NCBI RefSeq assembly: GCF_009765375.1
Contig: NZ_VTOK01000001.1
Span: 248,001-312,000 of the forward strand
DNA length: 64,000 bases
Direction: 5' to 3'
DNA from: Alteribacillus sp. YIM 98480
GTDB taxonomy: Bacteria; Bacillota; Bacilli; Bacillales; Marinococcaceae
Numbering within the stretch: the stretch's first letter is position 1; every line of letters starts with the position of its first letter. The translations under genes and the position numbers were made by a program. Under the pieces are notes generated by a model. It did not search any database. It saw only the letters and a program-made list of their open reading frames with translations, and was not told where the DNA came from. Shown here in pieces: positions 8,549 to 16,492 of the stretch.

Positions 8549-8854
8549 GTGGACACTTTAACATTTGAATTTAAAACAACCGAATTCATTCAAAACAGGG
8601 CTCATGTCGGAGTTGTCGGTTCAGGGGATTTAGAGATACTAATGGAGCCTGTAAAAGAACCTCATACAAAGGTAGAAATCAGAACAAATATCCAAGGGTT
8701 TGAAAAAATGTGGAGACTAGTACTAGAACGATTTATCCAGGAGAACGATATTTCGGCATTTATAAAGGTGAATGATTTTGGGGCTACGCCAGGAGTGGTC
8801 CGGCTTCGATTAGAACAAGCATTGGAGGTGAGTCAGAGTGAAGGTAAACATTAA
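8549..8854 (+). CDS. mdcC: malonate decarboxylase acyl carrier protein MdcC (delta)
   Basis: 101 residues with a GTG start after AAGGGGGAGAG. The motif GVVGSGDLEIL places the modified serine at residue 25, where the phosphoribosyl-dephospho-CoA arm is attached by MdcG. The arm's thiol carries acetyl and malonyl groups during the cycle. The last 17 bases overlap the start of the next gene, so the two are probably translationally coupled. Confidence 0.93.
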   Translation: MDTLTFEFKTTEFIQNRAHVGVVGSGDLEILMEPVKEPHTKVEIRTNIQGFEKMWRLVLERFIQENDISAFIKVNDFGATPGVVRLRLEQALEVSQSEGKH

Positions 8855-10520
8855 AGAGAGTTTGTCTGAATTAAATGCTCGTGAGCGCGTGTTATCGTTA
8901 GTCGACAAAGGCAGTTTCCATGAATTTCTCGGTCCATTTGACGGAAAAGAATCCCCGCATTTGGCCGCACAGGGAGTAGTACCACAAAGTGATGATGGAG
9001 TGGTAGCAGGCAAAGGAATAATAGATGGGGCCTCGTGTGTAATGATAGCGATGGAAGGGGATTTTCAAGGCGGAGGGATAGGAGAAGTAGCAGGTTCTAA
9101 AATCGCTGCTGCCCTTGAACTTGCTCTGAAAGATAATAAAAACGGAACACTCACCCACGCGGTTATTATTTTTGATACAGGAGGAGTCCGTCTCCAAGAA
9201 GCTAACTATGGATTGCTAACGATAGCTGAGATCCACGCTGCGATCACAGATCTAAGAGAATACAGCCCTGTAATCGGTGTAATTCCTGGTAAAATCGGTG
9301 CATTTGGAGGAATGGCTATTAGTGCTGGCTTGTGCAGTACATTAATTATGACAAAGGAAGGCAGACTTTGTCTTAATGGTCCAGAAGTTATTGAACAAGA
9401 AGCTGGGATAGCAGAATTTGATTCCAAGGATCGTTTACTGGTTTGGCAGACTATTGGCGGCATGCAGCGTACCACGACAGGTTTTGCAGACGTTTTAACA
9501 GTGGACGATGCAACAATCATTAAAGAACATATAAGTGATGCATTTTCTAAAAATCCGGTAAACGTTCCAAGAAGTGCTGACGTAGAAAAATTTCTTTCCA
9601 TAGTAAATACAATCGATCCGTCCTTTAAATATACTCCGGAAGGTTTTCAACATGTTGTAGAAGAAACAAAAAATAAGCGTAATAATTTCAAAAAAAGCCA
9701 GCATGGCACAAAGAAAAGCAGAGGAGAAATTTGGTTTGAAGTCTTTACTGGAAAATCGGCAATAGATATGCAAGAAGTTCCGTCTGTACTATGTGGAGAA
9801 GGCACAATTAATAACGAGAAAGCAAGCTTTTTATCTGTTGTGCCTGATGAAGAGGGAAGGTTTCCAAGAGCTAGAAATGGAGAAGTAGGACTAGAACAAG
9901 GCTGGATGCTGGCAAAGTATGTGCGTGAAATAATAGAAGAAGATAAAGGCAGTGACAAGAGACCAATTGTAGCAATTGTTGATGTTCCAAGCCAGGCATA
10001 CGGCTATAATGAAGAATTGGCTGGGATTTATCTTTCCTGTGCAGCAGCTGTAGATGCGTACGCAGCAGCTAGGAGGGCGGGTCACCCTGTTATCGCGCTG
10101 ATTGTAGGAAAGGCTATTTCCGGTGCATTTTTGTCTCATGGCCTTCAAGCGAATCGAATTCTCGCACTGGATGATGAAAATGTTCAGGTGCAAGTAATGT
10201 CCAAACAGTCGGCTGCCAGAATTACCTTGCGTACGATAGAGCAAGTCGAAGAAGCAGCCAAAAAAGTACCAGCAACAGCTTACGATGTGCGCTCCTTTGC
10301 AACTCTTGGTGCATTAGAAGAGTTGATTCAAGACATTGAGCCGGACCAGCCAGGGAAAGACGACGTCGCATCCGTAGAAGAATCACTGAAAAAAACAGTA
10401 AATGATATTCAAAAAAGCAATGCCGGTATAGAGCGTAGATTAAGCACACCCCAAGCGCTCTCTGGAGGAAGAAAAGCATCCATTGAAGTAAGAAAATTGA
10501 TGGAAGAACAATGGAAATAA
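8838..10520 (+). CDS. mdcDE: fused malonate decarboxylase beta-gamma subunit (MdcD-MdcE)
   Basis: 560 residues with a GTG start preceded by GGAGGTGAG inside mdcC. Residues 1 to about 275 are the carboxyltransferase-type beta subunit (GGIGEVAGSKIAAALE, GGMAISAGLCSTLI). Residues from about 293 (GEIWFEVFTGKS) are the gamma subunit (AIVDVPSQAYGYNEELAGIY, GKAISGAFLSHG). The lysine-rich stretch KNKRNNFKKSQHGTKKSRG links them. In Klebsiella and Pseudomonas these are two genes of about 280 and 265 residues. The pair decarboxylates malonyl-S-ACP to acetyl-S-ACP. I see no frame change at the junction, so the fusion looks real. Confidence 0.93.
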   Translation: MKVNIKESLSELNARERVLSLVDKGSFHEFLGPFDGKESPHLAAQGVVPQSDDGVVAGKGIIDGASCVMIAMEGDFQGGGIGEVAGSKIAAALELALKDNKNGTLTHAVIIFDTGGVRLQEANYGLLTIAEIHAAITDLREYSPVIGVIPGKIGAFGGMAISAGLCSTLIMTKEGRLCLNGPEVIEQEAGIAEFDSKDRLLVWQTIGGMQRTTTGFADVLTVDDATIIKEHISDAFSKNPVNVPRSADVEKFLSIVNTIDPSFKYTPEGFQHVVEETKNKRNNFKKSQHGTKKSRGEIWFEVFTGKSAIDMQEVPSVLCGEGTINNEKASFLSVVPDEEGRFPRARNGEVGLEQGWMLAKYVREIIEEDKGSDKRPIVAIVDVPSQAYGYNEELAGIYLSCAAAVDAYAAARRAGHPVIALIVGKAISGAFLSHGLQANRILALDDENVQVQVMSKQSAARITLRTIEQVEEAAKKVPATAYDVRSFATLGALEELIQDIEPDQPGKDDVASVEESLKKTVNDIQKSNAGIERRLSTPQALSGGRKASIEVRKLMEEQWK

Positions 10521-11137
10521 AACCTCATGATTTACTGCAGTTTACTACTATAAACGATTTGCGAATGAAAGAGAATCCTCCTGAATGGGCCATTGATGCT
10601 ATTGGAGAAATGCCGTATGTTGTAGTAAGACGAGCACCTATCGTTCATAATCACATCCCTGTTGGAATTAGAGGAAAAGAACGCGGACATAGATTAGCAG
10701 CAGAAATTCCGCTTGAAAAAATAAAAGCTCGCTGCTCTCCAGAATTTATTGTAGAAAATCGTTTGTGGAATCGTTTGAAAAAGGAAAGACGTCTTTTGCC
10801 AGTGCTAAACTCCCTGTGTTCCATTCATCGTATTTTTCAATCTTATCACTTAAAGTGGGGAATAACGGGTAGCGCAGGATTTGAGCTTGTAACAGAGATA
10901 CCAGCTGTGTCTCTATCAAGTGATTTAGATCTTATTATTCGAACGGATGGAATAACCGAGAAAACGGCATGTAATTTATATAAAGATCTTAGTCATTTTA
11001 CATTCCGAATAGATGTCCACATAGAGGGAAAACATGGGGCTTTTGCCTTAAGTGAATATGTCAATAATATGGGCAAAATTATGCTTCGAACAAAAAACGG
11101 TCCTCTTCTTGCAGCGGATCCTTGGAAAGGCAAATGA
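10511..11137 (+). CDS. mdcG: malonate decarboxylase holo-ACP synthase MdcG
   Basis: 208 residues, overlapping mdcDE by 10 bases. The nucleotidyltransferase-type motif SSDLDLIIRTDG at about residue 136 is the catalytic acid pair of MdcG/CitX-like phosphoribosyl-dephospho-CoA transferases, and FRIDVHIEGKHGAFAL follows. It transfers the prosthetic group made by MdcB to Ser25 of MdcC. It is the last gene of the operon and is followed by hairpins. Confidence 0.92.
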   Translation: MEIKPHDLLQFTTINDLRMKENPPEWAIDAIGEMPYVVVRRAPIVHNHIPVGIRGKERGHRLAAEIPLEKIKARCSPEFIVENRLWNRLKKERRLLPVLNSLCSIHRIFQSYHLKWGITGSAGFELVTEIPAVSLSSDLDLIIRTDGITEKTACNLYKDLSHFTFRIDVHIEGKHGAFALSEYVNNMGKIMLRTKNGPLLAADPWKGK

Positions 11138-11150
11138 ACATTGAAAAATG

Positions 11151-11210
11151 TTGGCGGCAGACAAGTACAAATTTCCACAGAAGTTACGTTGCGAACTGAG
11201 AGGCCGCCAA
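11151..11210 (+). repeat. inverted repeat after mdcG
   Basis: TTGGCGGC (11151-11158) and GCCGCCAA (11203-11210) are perfect 8-bp arms around a 44-base loop, 13 bp after the mdcG stop codon. There is no U-tract. Confidence 0.45.
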
Positions 11211-11253
11211 TGAAATATAAACCTTCATTCTAAGATTGGTGTATCTTATATAA

Positions 11254-11286
11254 TAAAAAGACTTGGCAGAGAGCTAGGTCTTTTTA
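11254..11286 (+). terminator. intrinsic terminator of the mdc operon
   Basis: AAAAAGACTTGGC and CTAGGTCTTTTTAT form a mostly paired stem with flanking A and T runs. It could work in both directions, ending mdc from the left and the decayed gene from the right. Confidence 0.6.
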
Positions 11287-11299
11287 TACTGTTTAACTT

Positions 11300-11953
11300 T
11301 ATATAAGAATAGAGATAATGTTTATGAGCTGGTCGTTCATTATCAAAAGAAAAATTTTCTTCATTTGTGCCTACCGTAACCAGCCCTTCACTCATATTAA
11401 TTCATTCTAGTTCAGAAACATGAGGGTTTTCATACGTTTTTGATTTTTGATAAAGAGGGAACAAAGGATTCATAGAAAAATTATACTTAATATCAGTGAG
11501 AAGTAATTCTTGATGCAGCTGTTCGTGATGAATGCCAAGGACAAGCAGGGAAGATATCTCATTATTCCACATTTCAGCATTGGAGAGGTAAGAGGAAATC
11601 GCCTCATCTACATGCTTACGATAAGTTTTAATTTCTTTTACGGTAGGACGGGAAAGGAAGTCTCGATGTGACTTCGGAAATGGTGTGTTTAATGTTCATA
11701 ATACGAATTAAACAACAGCCTGGCATCATCAAAAAATTCATTATATCCATGAACGAAATGTTTTAATATGAATTCTTCAAAAAACCAGGTTGTATGGGCA
11801 AGGTGCCATTTAGGGGGGGCTGACATCACTCATAGCCTGAACGACAAAGTCTTCCGTTTCTAATCGTTCCGTGATTTTTTCTGTTAAGTATCTTGTATAT
11901 AAATATTGATCCAATACAGCTTCTTTGTTAACAATGGTCATGTTCATCCGCAT
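11300..11953 (-). pseudogene. degenerate EgtB-like gene (DinB-type plus start of FGE-sulfatase domain)
   Basis: Reading the minus strand from about 11947, a DinB-type N-terminus is recognisable: VLDQYLYTRYLTEKITERLE, then VVQAMSDVSPPKWHLAHTTWF, FFDDARLLFNSYYEH, SHRDFLSRPTVKEIKTYRK and LGIHHEQLHQELLLTDIKYN. These are hallmark blocks of EgtB-type sulfoxide synthases. The frame is broken: a run of seven C's (AGCCCCCCC) shifts it after SDVSP, a TAA follows YYEH with another shift soon after, and a TGA follows VSELE. The start of the FGE-sulfatase domain (GTNEENFLFDN, RPAHKHYL) is visible, then homology ends, so most of the C-terminal half is missing. A GGGAGG ribosome site remains upstream. Confidence 0.72.
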
Positions 11954-12028
11954 GTCCTCCCTTCGTCACATTACATGTTTTCTTTTTTCCCTTATATTAA
12001 GAGAAATAAACATGATTGGAGAAAGAGC

Positions 12029-12526
12029 ATGAAAGTTATAGTAATGGCTGATACACATATGCCGAAAAAATCAATAAAGTTCCCGAGCCGGCTGTGTCAA
12101 GAGCTTGAGAACGCAGAACTAATTATCCATGCCGGAGACTGGCAAACACTTGAAGTTTATGAAGAATTAAAAAAATTTGGAGAGGTACATGGAGTATATG
12201 GGAATGTGGATGATGAGGATATAATACAGCAGCTGCCAAAGAAAAAAGTAATTGATCTAGATGGCTGGAAAATTGGTATTGTGCATGGGGATGGAGAAAA
12301 GAAAACCACCGAAAAACGAGCAATGGAAGCATTTGAGGAAGAACTTGATGTGATTATTTTTGGGCATTCACATTTGCCGCTTCTAAGGTACATTGGTAAA
12401 ACGATGCTTTTTAATCCGGGATCTGCCACTGATAAACGGAAACTTCCCTTTTACTCATTTGGGAAATTAACGTTAAGTGAAGAAATCCATGCTGAACACA
12501 TTTTTTGGAAAAAGGGAGAAAAATAA
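12029..12526 (+). CDS. metallophosphoesterase, YfcE/MJ0936 family
   Basis: 165 residues from the ATG at 12029, which follows GGAGAAAG; the 41 codons upstream in frame look non-coding. The calcineurin-like metal motifs are all present: MADTHMP, IHAGDW, VYGNVD, IVHGDGE and FGHSHLP. The small YfcE/MJ0936 subgroup are Mn-dependent phosphodiesterases of unclear physiological substrate. It stands alone between the egtB remnant and the repeats and has its own terminator. Confidence 0.9.
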   Translation: MKVIVMADTHMPKKSIKFPSRLCQELENAELIIHAGDWQTLEVYEELKKFGEVHGVYGNVDDEDIIQQLPKKKVIDLDGWKIGIVHGDGEKKTTEKRAMEAFEEELDVIIFGHSHLPLLRYIGKTMLFNPGSATDKRKLPFYSFGKLTLSEEIHAEHIFWKKGEK

Positions 12527-12553
12527 AAACGCTTGATTATAAGACGTTTTTAT
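12526..12553 (+). terminator. intrinsic terminator of the phosphoesterase gene
   Basis: AAAAACGCTT and AAGACGTTTTTAT form a stem with a short loop and a T-run, directly after the stop codon. Confidence 0.7.
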
Positions 12554-12555
12554 TT

Positions 12556-12714
12556 AAAGGTAAGAAATTATAAATAGTTGGCGTTTTACATGTCTAGCGC
12601 AAGCGCCTACTCGCTCGAGATTCCTTCGGTTCGTCAATGGAAAGCAAAGATCAGCTTTCCATATGCCGCCCCTCCAGGACTTGTCGATCGTGAGCATGGC
12701 GCTTGCGCTTTTTT
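12556..12714 (+). repeat. dispersed repeat type A, copy 1
   Basis: About 159 bp beginning AAAGGTAAGAAATTATAAAT and ending GGCGCTTGCGCTTTTT. The inner ends AGCGCAAGCGCC and GGCGCTTGCGCT are inverted repeats, so the element can fold into a long hairpin. Near-identical copies are at 27061-27219 (same strand) and 21986-22146 (opposite strand). It contains no credible gene. Confidence 0.85.
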
Positions 12715-12718
12715 TAAT

Positions 12719-12931
12719 AGGTAAGAAAGTATAAATTTTGGCGTTTTTGATGTCTAGCTTCAGCGCCCAGCCGCTCAGGCGCACACGATGTGGGTCAGTT
12801 CAGCGTTGTCACAGGACGTGACGGTTTTAGCTGAACGTCCTATGTCTTCCCTTTCGACTCCGGGCCGCAGGCTACCCTGCGCGAAAGCTCCAGAACCTGT
12901 CGCGGCTGACCAGGGCGCTTGCGCTTTTCTT
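12719..12931 (+). repeat. dispersed repeat type B, copy 1
   Basis: About 213 bp directly after repeat A. It has the same left end (GGTAAGAAA...TGGCGTTTTTGATGTCTAGC) and right end (GGCGCTTGCGCTTTTCTTA) as type A but a different, GC-rich core with nested inverted repeats around CACAGGACGTGACGG. The second copy is at 27223-27436. The A+B order is the same in both places. With copy A it fills the gap before the permease gene. Confidence 0.85.
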
Positions 12932-12945
12932 ATTCTAATATAAAA

Positions 12946-14307
12946 TTATATAGCTTTTTCTTCTTGAACAGTTACACTGGTTTGCGGTTTATATTCTGGC
13001 AGCGGATGTTGGAATGATTTTGTTAAATAAACAAGATATAAAAGACCGGCAGCTACCCAGATAGATCCCCCTATAAGCGTTGGAATATCTAATAAAGCAA
13101 CCAAATAAATGATGAATCCCGCACCAATGATAGGGCAGACAAGATTGATGATGGAGTAGCCAAGTGAACGATTTTCTTTGTTTTTAAAGTACAAGCTGAT
13201 GACGCATATATTAACAAAGAAAAACGCACTCAATGCTCCAAAATTAACGAAGCGGATGGCATCATCGACGCTGATAAATATAGCAAGCAAAGAGACAATG
13301 GATGCGAATAATATATTAAGGACAGGTGTTTTATATTTTGGGTGAACATAACCAAATAGTTTTTTCGGTAAGATAGAGTCTCTTCCCATCACATATAACA
13401 AGCGCGAAACACTTGTTACAGAAGCGAGCCCCTGCGTAAAAATAGCAGCAATAAGAACTGTCATAAATACTGCCCGAAGCAGGCTTCCACCAACTACCCC
13501 CATTAATTCAAGTGCGGCAGAATCTGGGTTTTGAAAAGTAAATGCCGGAAAAGATAGTTCAATAAAATAAGACATGGTAACATGCAGAACGCCGACAATT
13601 CCTATCATAATAAATATTGCTTTTGGAATCGTCTTTGTTGCCTTTTTAGTTTCTTCTGATAAAGTCGTCATTGTATCAAATCCTAAGAAAGAAAACACGA
13701 CAATTGAAGCTCCAGCAAGAGCGATCGGAAGGGATAAATCTACATGCAAAAATGGTTCTGGAGAGACCAGACTGCCTGCTCCTTCTCCTGTAATTAGAGC
13801 GTAGACAAGAAAACCAGTAAATCCGATAATAAATATGATTTGCAGCGATACAAACAGACTGCTTATGTTTGCCGAAGAGTTAACTCCAATGATAGCAATC
13901 ACTGCAAGCAGACAGATTAAACCGATTATCCAAGCATAAGCAGGAACTGCCGGAAATTCAGCGTGCATGAAAATGCCGAATGTGATACAGGCAATGATTG
14001 GAGCAAATAAGTAATTTAATAAAAGAACCCAGCCGACTAAAAAGCCTACATTAGGGTGAATGGCTTTTTTGGCAAAAGTATAAGCTGAGCCTGAAATTGG
14101 AAATCTTTTTGCCATGATGGCATAACTTAAACCAGTAAACAGTACCGCGACCACAGCTAAAAAATAAGCAGACGTCAAAAATCCGTTTGATCCTTCAAAA
14201 GCTACCCCAAACACTGAAAAATAGATCATCGGTGTGTTCCAGGCCAGACCCAAAAATACGACTTGCGGAAGGGTCAGGGTCTTCTTTAGTTCCGTTTTTG
14301 TACTCAT
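12946..14307 (-). CDS. APC-superfamily amino acid/polyamine-type permease
   Basis: 453 residues with about 12 hydrophobic segments. The N-terminal block TLPQVVFLGLAWNTPMIYFS and the following ISGSAYTFAKKAIHPNVGFL (residues about 70-90) are typical of the APC family. ATG is preceded by GAGAGG. It faces away from the guanidine operon and shares with it an upstream region holding two TnrA/GlnR-type boxes, one placed about 51 bp before a plausible start site for this gene. It may therefore import a nitrogen source such as guanidine or an amino acid; this is inference and the substrate is unknown. Confidence 0.88.
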   Translation of the reverse strand: MSTKTELKKTLTLPQVVFLGLAWNTPMIYFSVFGVAFEGSNGFLTSAYFLAVVAVLFTGLSYAIMAKRFPISGSAYTFAKKAIHPNVGFLVGWVLLLNYLFAPIIACITFGIFMHAEFPAVPAYAWIIGLICLLAVIAIIGVNSSANISSLFVSLQIIFIIGFTGFLVYALITGEGAGSLVSPEPFLHVDLSLPIALAGASIVVFSFLGFDTMTTLSEETKKATKTIPKAIFIMIGIVGVLHVTMSYFIELSFPAFTFQNPDSAALELMGVVGGSLLRAVFMTVLIAAIFTQGLASVTSVSRLLYVMGRDSILPKKLFGYVHPKYKTPVLNILFASIVSLLAIFISVDDAIRFVNFGALSAFFFVNICVISLYFKNKENRSLGYSIINLVCPIIGAGFIIYLVALLDIPTLIGGSIWVAAGLLYLVYLTKSFQHPLPEYKPQTSVTVQEEKAI

Positions 14308-14462
14308 AAAATAACCTCTCTTTAATAGATTAATAGAAAAACGAAAAAACTTTTTTAGAAAAATATATAATTGTTATTTAATTTTTTATCCCCTTCGCGA
14401 AAGGAGTAATTCATTTCATGGTGTTCATTTTTTCGGTAAAAAGAAGAAAGTTGCAACATTTG

Positions 14463-14479
14463 TGTTAGAGAACCTGACA
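14463..14479. promoter_or_regulatory. TnrA/GlnR box (permease side)
   Basis: TGTTAGAGAACCTGACA matches the 17-bp consensus TGTNA-N7-TNACA. Its centre is about 51 bp upstream of a possible minus-strand start site near 14420 (TTGCAA at 14451-14456 as -35; the -10 is poor, AAAAAT). That is the distance typical of TnrA activation. Confidence 0.65.
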
Positions 14480-14580
14480 AACTTTATTATTGTTTGTATG
14501 GAAAACCCTAATTTGACAGTGGATAGAGCTGAAAAAGAAAAATATCAAAAACAAAAAGATAAAAAGTAATAAAAATAGTT

Positions 14581-14597
14581 TGTCAAGAAACCTAACA
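14581..14597. promoter_or_regulatory. TnrA/GlnR box (guanidine operon side)
   Basis: TGTCAAGAAACCTAACA matches TGTNA-N7-TNACA. Its centre (14589) is about 51 bp upstream of the start site predicted from the promoter at 14604-14633, as expected for a TnrA-activated promoter under nitrogen limitation. Confidence 0.72.
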
Positions 14598-14603
14598 ATG
14601 GTG

Positions 14604-14633
14604 TTGCAGGTATCCAGATGGTTTGTCTATACT
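14604..14633 (+). promoter_or_regulatory. sigma-A promoter of the guanidine operon
   Basis: TTGCAG (14604-14609), 18-bp spacer, TATACT (14628-14633). Transcription from about 14640 would include the whole riboswitch. Confidence 0.65.
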
Positions 14634-14670
14634 ACAAATTAAATTCAACGCAATTCACAAGCGCATATAG

Positions 14671-14840
14671 GTTCTCGACAATTGGAGAACAAAAAAGCTG
14701 TCTAGGGTTCCGCCAGCAGGTGAAAAAGCTGGGACTGGTCCAAGAGAGAGCGTACAGACTGCTGGAAATGCACAGCGGCCTGTATACACGGAGGGACAAA
14801 AGCCTGGGAGATTAAATTCTCCTGGGCTTTTATTTTTTTT
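14671..14840 (+). ncRNA. guanidine-I riboswitch (ykkC-yxkD leader) with terminator
   Basis: The class-defining blocks are in order: CTAGGGTTCCG (14703-14713), GGGACTGGTCCAAGAGAG (14731-14748), ACACGGAGGGACAAAAGCC (from 14786) and the following TGGGAGA. The last block also forms one arm of an intrinsic terminator (AAAAGCCTGGGAG with CTCCTGGGCTTTT and a T-run to 14840). Ligand binding by the aptamer and terminator formation are therefore mutually exclusive: guanidine should switch the operon on. A small hairpin, GTTCTC/GAGAAC at 14671-14690, precedes the aptamer. An ORF across this region is not a gene. Confidence 0.95.
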
Positions 14841-14891
14841 ACGTTTTTCTACTTCCGCTATAAGGACACGGCAGCAAGCCAAGTTTTTCTA
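14841..14891 (+). repeat. partial copy of the terminator-bearing repeat (family C)
   Basis: ACTTCCGCTATAAGGACACGGCAGCAAGCCAAGTTTTTCTAA is the 3' part of the family also found at 28443, 39119, 51245 and 57643. Here the stem is damaged (ACGGC against GCCAAG), which may matter because it sits between the riboswitch and the first structural gene. Confidence 0.65.
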
Positions 14892-14917
14892 ATTAAAGTT
14901 TAGAGGAGGAATATTTA

Positions 14918-15637
14918 ATGAACAGAACATGGAGTTTGACACTAGAACCTGGGGCAAAGTGGTCGGGAACGATAGCAAAGGGAAACTATCTTCGATTTAC
15001 AGCTCTTGAAGACGGAGCAAATTTATCAGTTTTACTATACAACGCTGCTAATTTAACGGAACGGTATAATATGCCGGATACATTAAAAGCTCAACATACC
15101 TCTCACCTTTCCAAAGGAAACGTTTTGATGAGTGATAACGGCCGCGTGCTGGCAAGCATTGTAGAAGACAGTCTCGGCTGGCATGACCCAATTGGAGGCT
15201 ATACTTCTCGTGGTTTTACAGACGAGCAATATGGAAAAACGAGCTTTCAAGAATTGCAAAATGACTTTTTAAGAAGCGGACAGGAAAATTTTGCGATGGA
15301 GCTAGTGAGAAATGGCTTAAATCTTCGTGATCTGGTGCCAAACGTTAATTTGTTTTCAAAAATTTCTGCAAGTGAGGATGGATCTATGCAATTTGATGAA
15401 AATCACTGCAAAAAAGGTGACACAGTAAGATTGCGAACGGATATGGATGTGTTGTTAATTCTGTCAAATACGCCTAATCCGCATAATCCAAGCCAAACGT
15501 ACCCATCCGTACCGGTGAAAGTGGAGCTTATTCCGGGGGAAGAGGCCGATGAATTAGATTACTGTGCAAATTATCGTTTGGAAAATCGGCGTGCTTTTGA
15601 GAATACATGGGACTATCACGTAATGATTGGACAATAA
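14918..15637 (+). CDS. cgdA: carboxyguanidine deiminase subunit (urea-amidolyase-associated protein 1, DUF1989)
   Basis: 239 residues, ATG after AGAGGAGGAA. The DUF1989 fold is recognised from GNYLRFTALEDGANLSVLLY, NGRVLASIVEDSLGWHDPIG, LRDLVPNVNLFSKI and the C-terminal SNTPNPHNPS. Homologues once called urea-carboxylase-associated protein 1 form, with the next gene's product, a deiminase that converts carboxyguanidine to allophanate plus ammonia. The guanidine riboswitch directly upstream supports that role here. The H/D/N-rich conserved motifs appear intact. The gap to the next gene (156 bp) is long for an operon. Confidence 0.88.
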   Translation: MNRTWSLTLEPGAKWSGTIAKGNYLRFTALEDGANLSVLLYNAANLTERYNMPDTLKAQHTSHLSKGNVLMSDNGRVLASIVEDSLGWHDPIGGYTSRGFTDEQYGKTSFQELQNDFLRSGQENFAMELVRNGLNLRDLVPNVNLFSKISASEDGSMQFDENHCKKGDTVRLRTDMDVLLILSNTPNPHNPSQTYPSVPVKVELIPGEEADELDYCANYRLENRRAFENTWDYHVMIGQ

Positions 15638-15793
15638 AACGTGCAAAGCACGAACGGTTTCCAAAAGATGGAACGATAGATACCATCTATAAACAATGAA
15701 AGACAATCTCGAACGTTAGAGTGGTGGCTGGGCAAATAGCAACTGCGGTCGTCACGTTAAAAACCACAAACATTTTTTAAAGGAGGACTTCTT
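15638..15793 (+). other. long intergenic spacer inside the guanidine operon
   Basis: 156 bp with short hairpins (CGTGCAAAGCACG; TAGATACCATCTA) and no open reading frame of interest, ending in AAAGGAGGAC before cgdB. I compared it by eye with guanidine-II and guanidine-III patterns and saw no convincing match. Confidence 0.4.
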
Positions 15794-16444
15794 ATGACTG
15801 TAATTACTCAAACAAAAAGCTCAAGGAAACCAGAAAATGCGGTGTACGATCAACTAGTGCCGGCAGGAGAAGGATGGATGCGTGAATTAAAACCAGGCCA
15901 GGTATTTCGGATTGTCGATGAAGAAGGAAATCAGGCAGCAGACACGTTGTTTTTTGACGCTGAAAATCCGGAAGATCATTATAGCGCAATTGCTACGATA
16001 TCAGCACAAAGTAATGTTTATTTAACAACTGGATCCATACTCCGGGCAGAGTCAGGGAAAGAGTTGTTAAAAATCGAAGCCGATACAGTAGGACGTCACG
16101 ATACATTAGGGGGTGCCTGCTCAGCACAAAGCAACACCGTCCGCTATGCTCACGACAGGCTGCCCATGCATAACTGCAGAGATACGTTTATGATGCAGCT
16201 TGCCAATTATGGGGGCAATTATACGAAAAGAGATTTAGCTCCGAATATTAATTTCTTCATGAATGTGCCATTAAGTCCAGAAGGCGGTCTTGAGTTTGCA
16301 GATGGGATATCTGGTCCCGGTCATTATGTGGAGATGAAGGTTCTAAGCCGTACTACTGCTCTTATTAGTAATTGTCCGCAGCTTAATAATCCATGCAGCG
16401 GCTACAACCCAACACCGCTTCGTCTGCTCATTTGGGACGAGTAA
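15794..16444 (+). CDS. cgdB: carboxyguanidine deiminase subunit (urea-amidolyase-associated protein 2, DUF1989)
   Basis: 216 residues, ATG after AAAGGAGGAC. It is homologous to the preceding protein: [63 protein letters not shown] and [16 protein letters not shown]. It is the second subunit of the carboxyguanidine deiminase heteromer that acts after the carboxylase. It holds more conserved Cys and His residues than its partner, so it may carry the metal site (inference). Confidence 0.88.
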   Translation: MTVITQTKSSRKPENAVYDQLVPAGEGWMRELKPGQVFRIVDEEGNQAADTLFFDAENPEDHYSAIATISAQSNVYLTTGSILRAESGKELLKIEADTVGRHDTLGGACSAQSNTVRYAHDRLPMHNCRDTFMMQLANYGGNYTKRDLAPNINFFMNVPLSPEGGLEFADGISGPGHYVEMKVLSRTTALISNCPQLNNPCSGYNPTPLRLLIWDE

Positions 16445-16492
16445 AAAAACCATAAATGATAAAAGAGATATCAACTATATAAAGGAGAGGTC

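Noticed and set aside
8898-10479. Several open frames of 85-131 codons opposite mdcDE
   Set aside because: Shadows of a long, well-supported coding gene.
14618-14815. Open reading frame of 65 codons before cgdA
   Set aside because: It runs through the guanidine-I riboswitch; the conserved RNA blocks and terminator explain the sequence, and it has no ribosome site.
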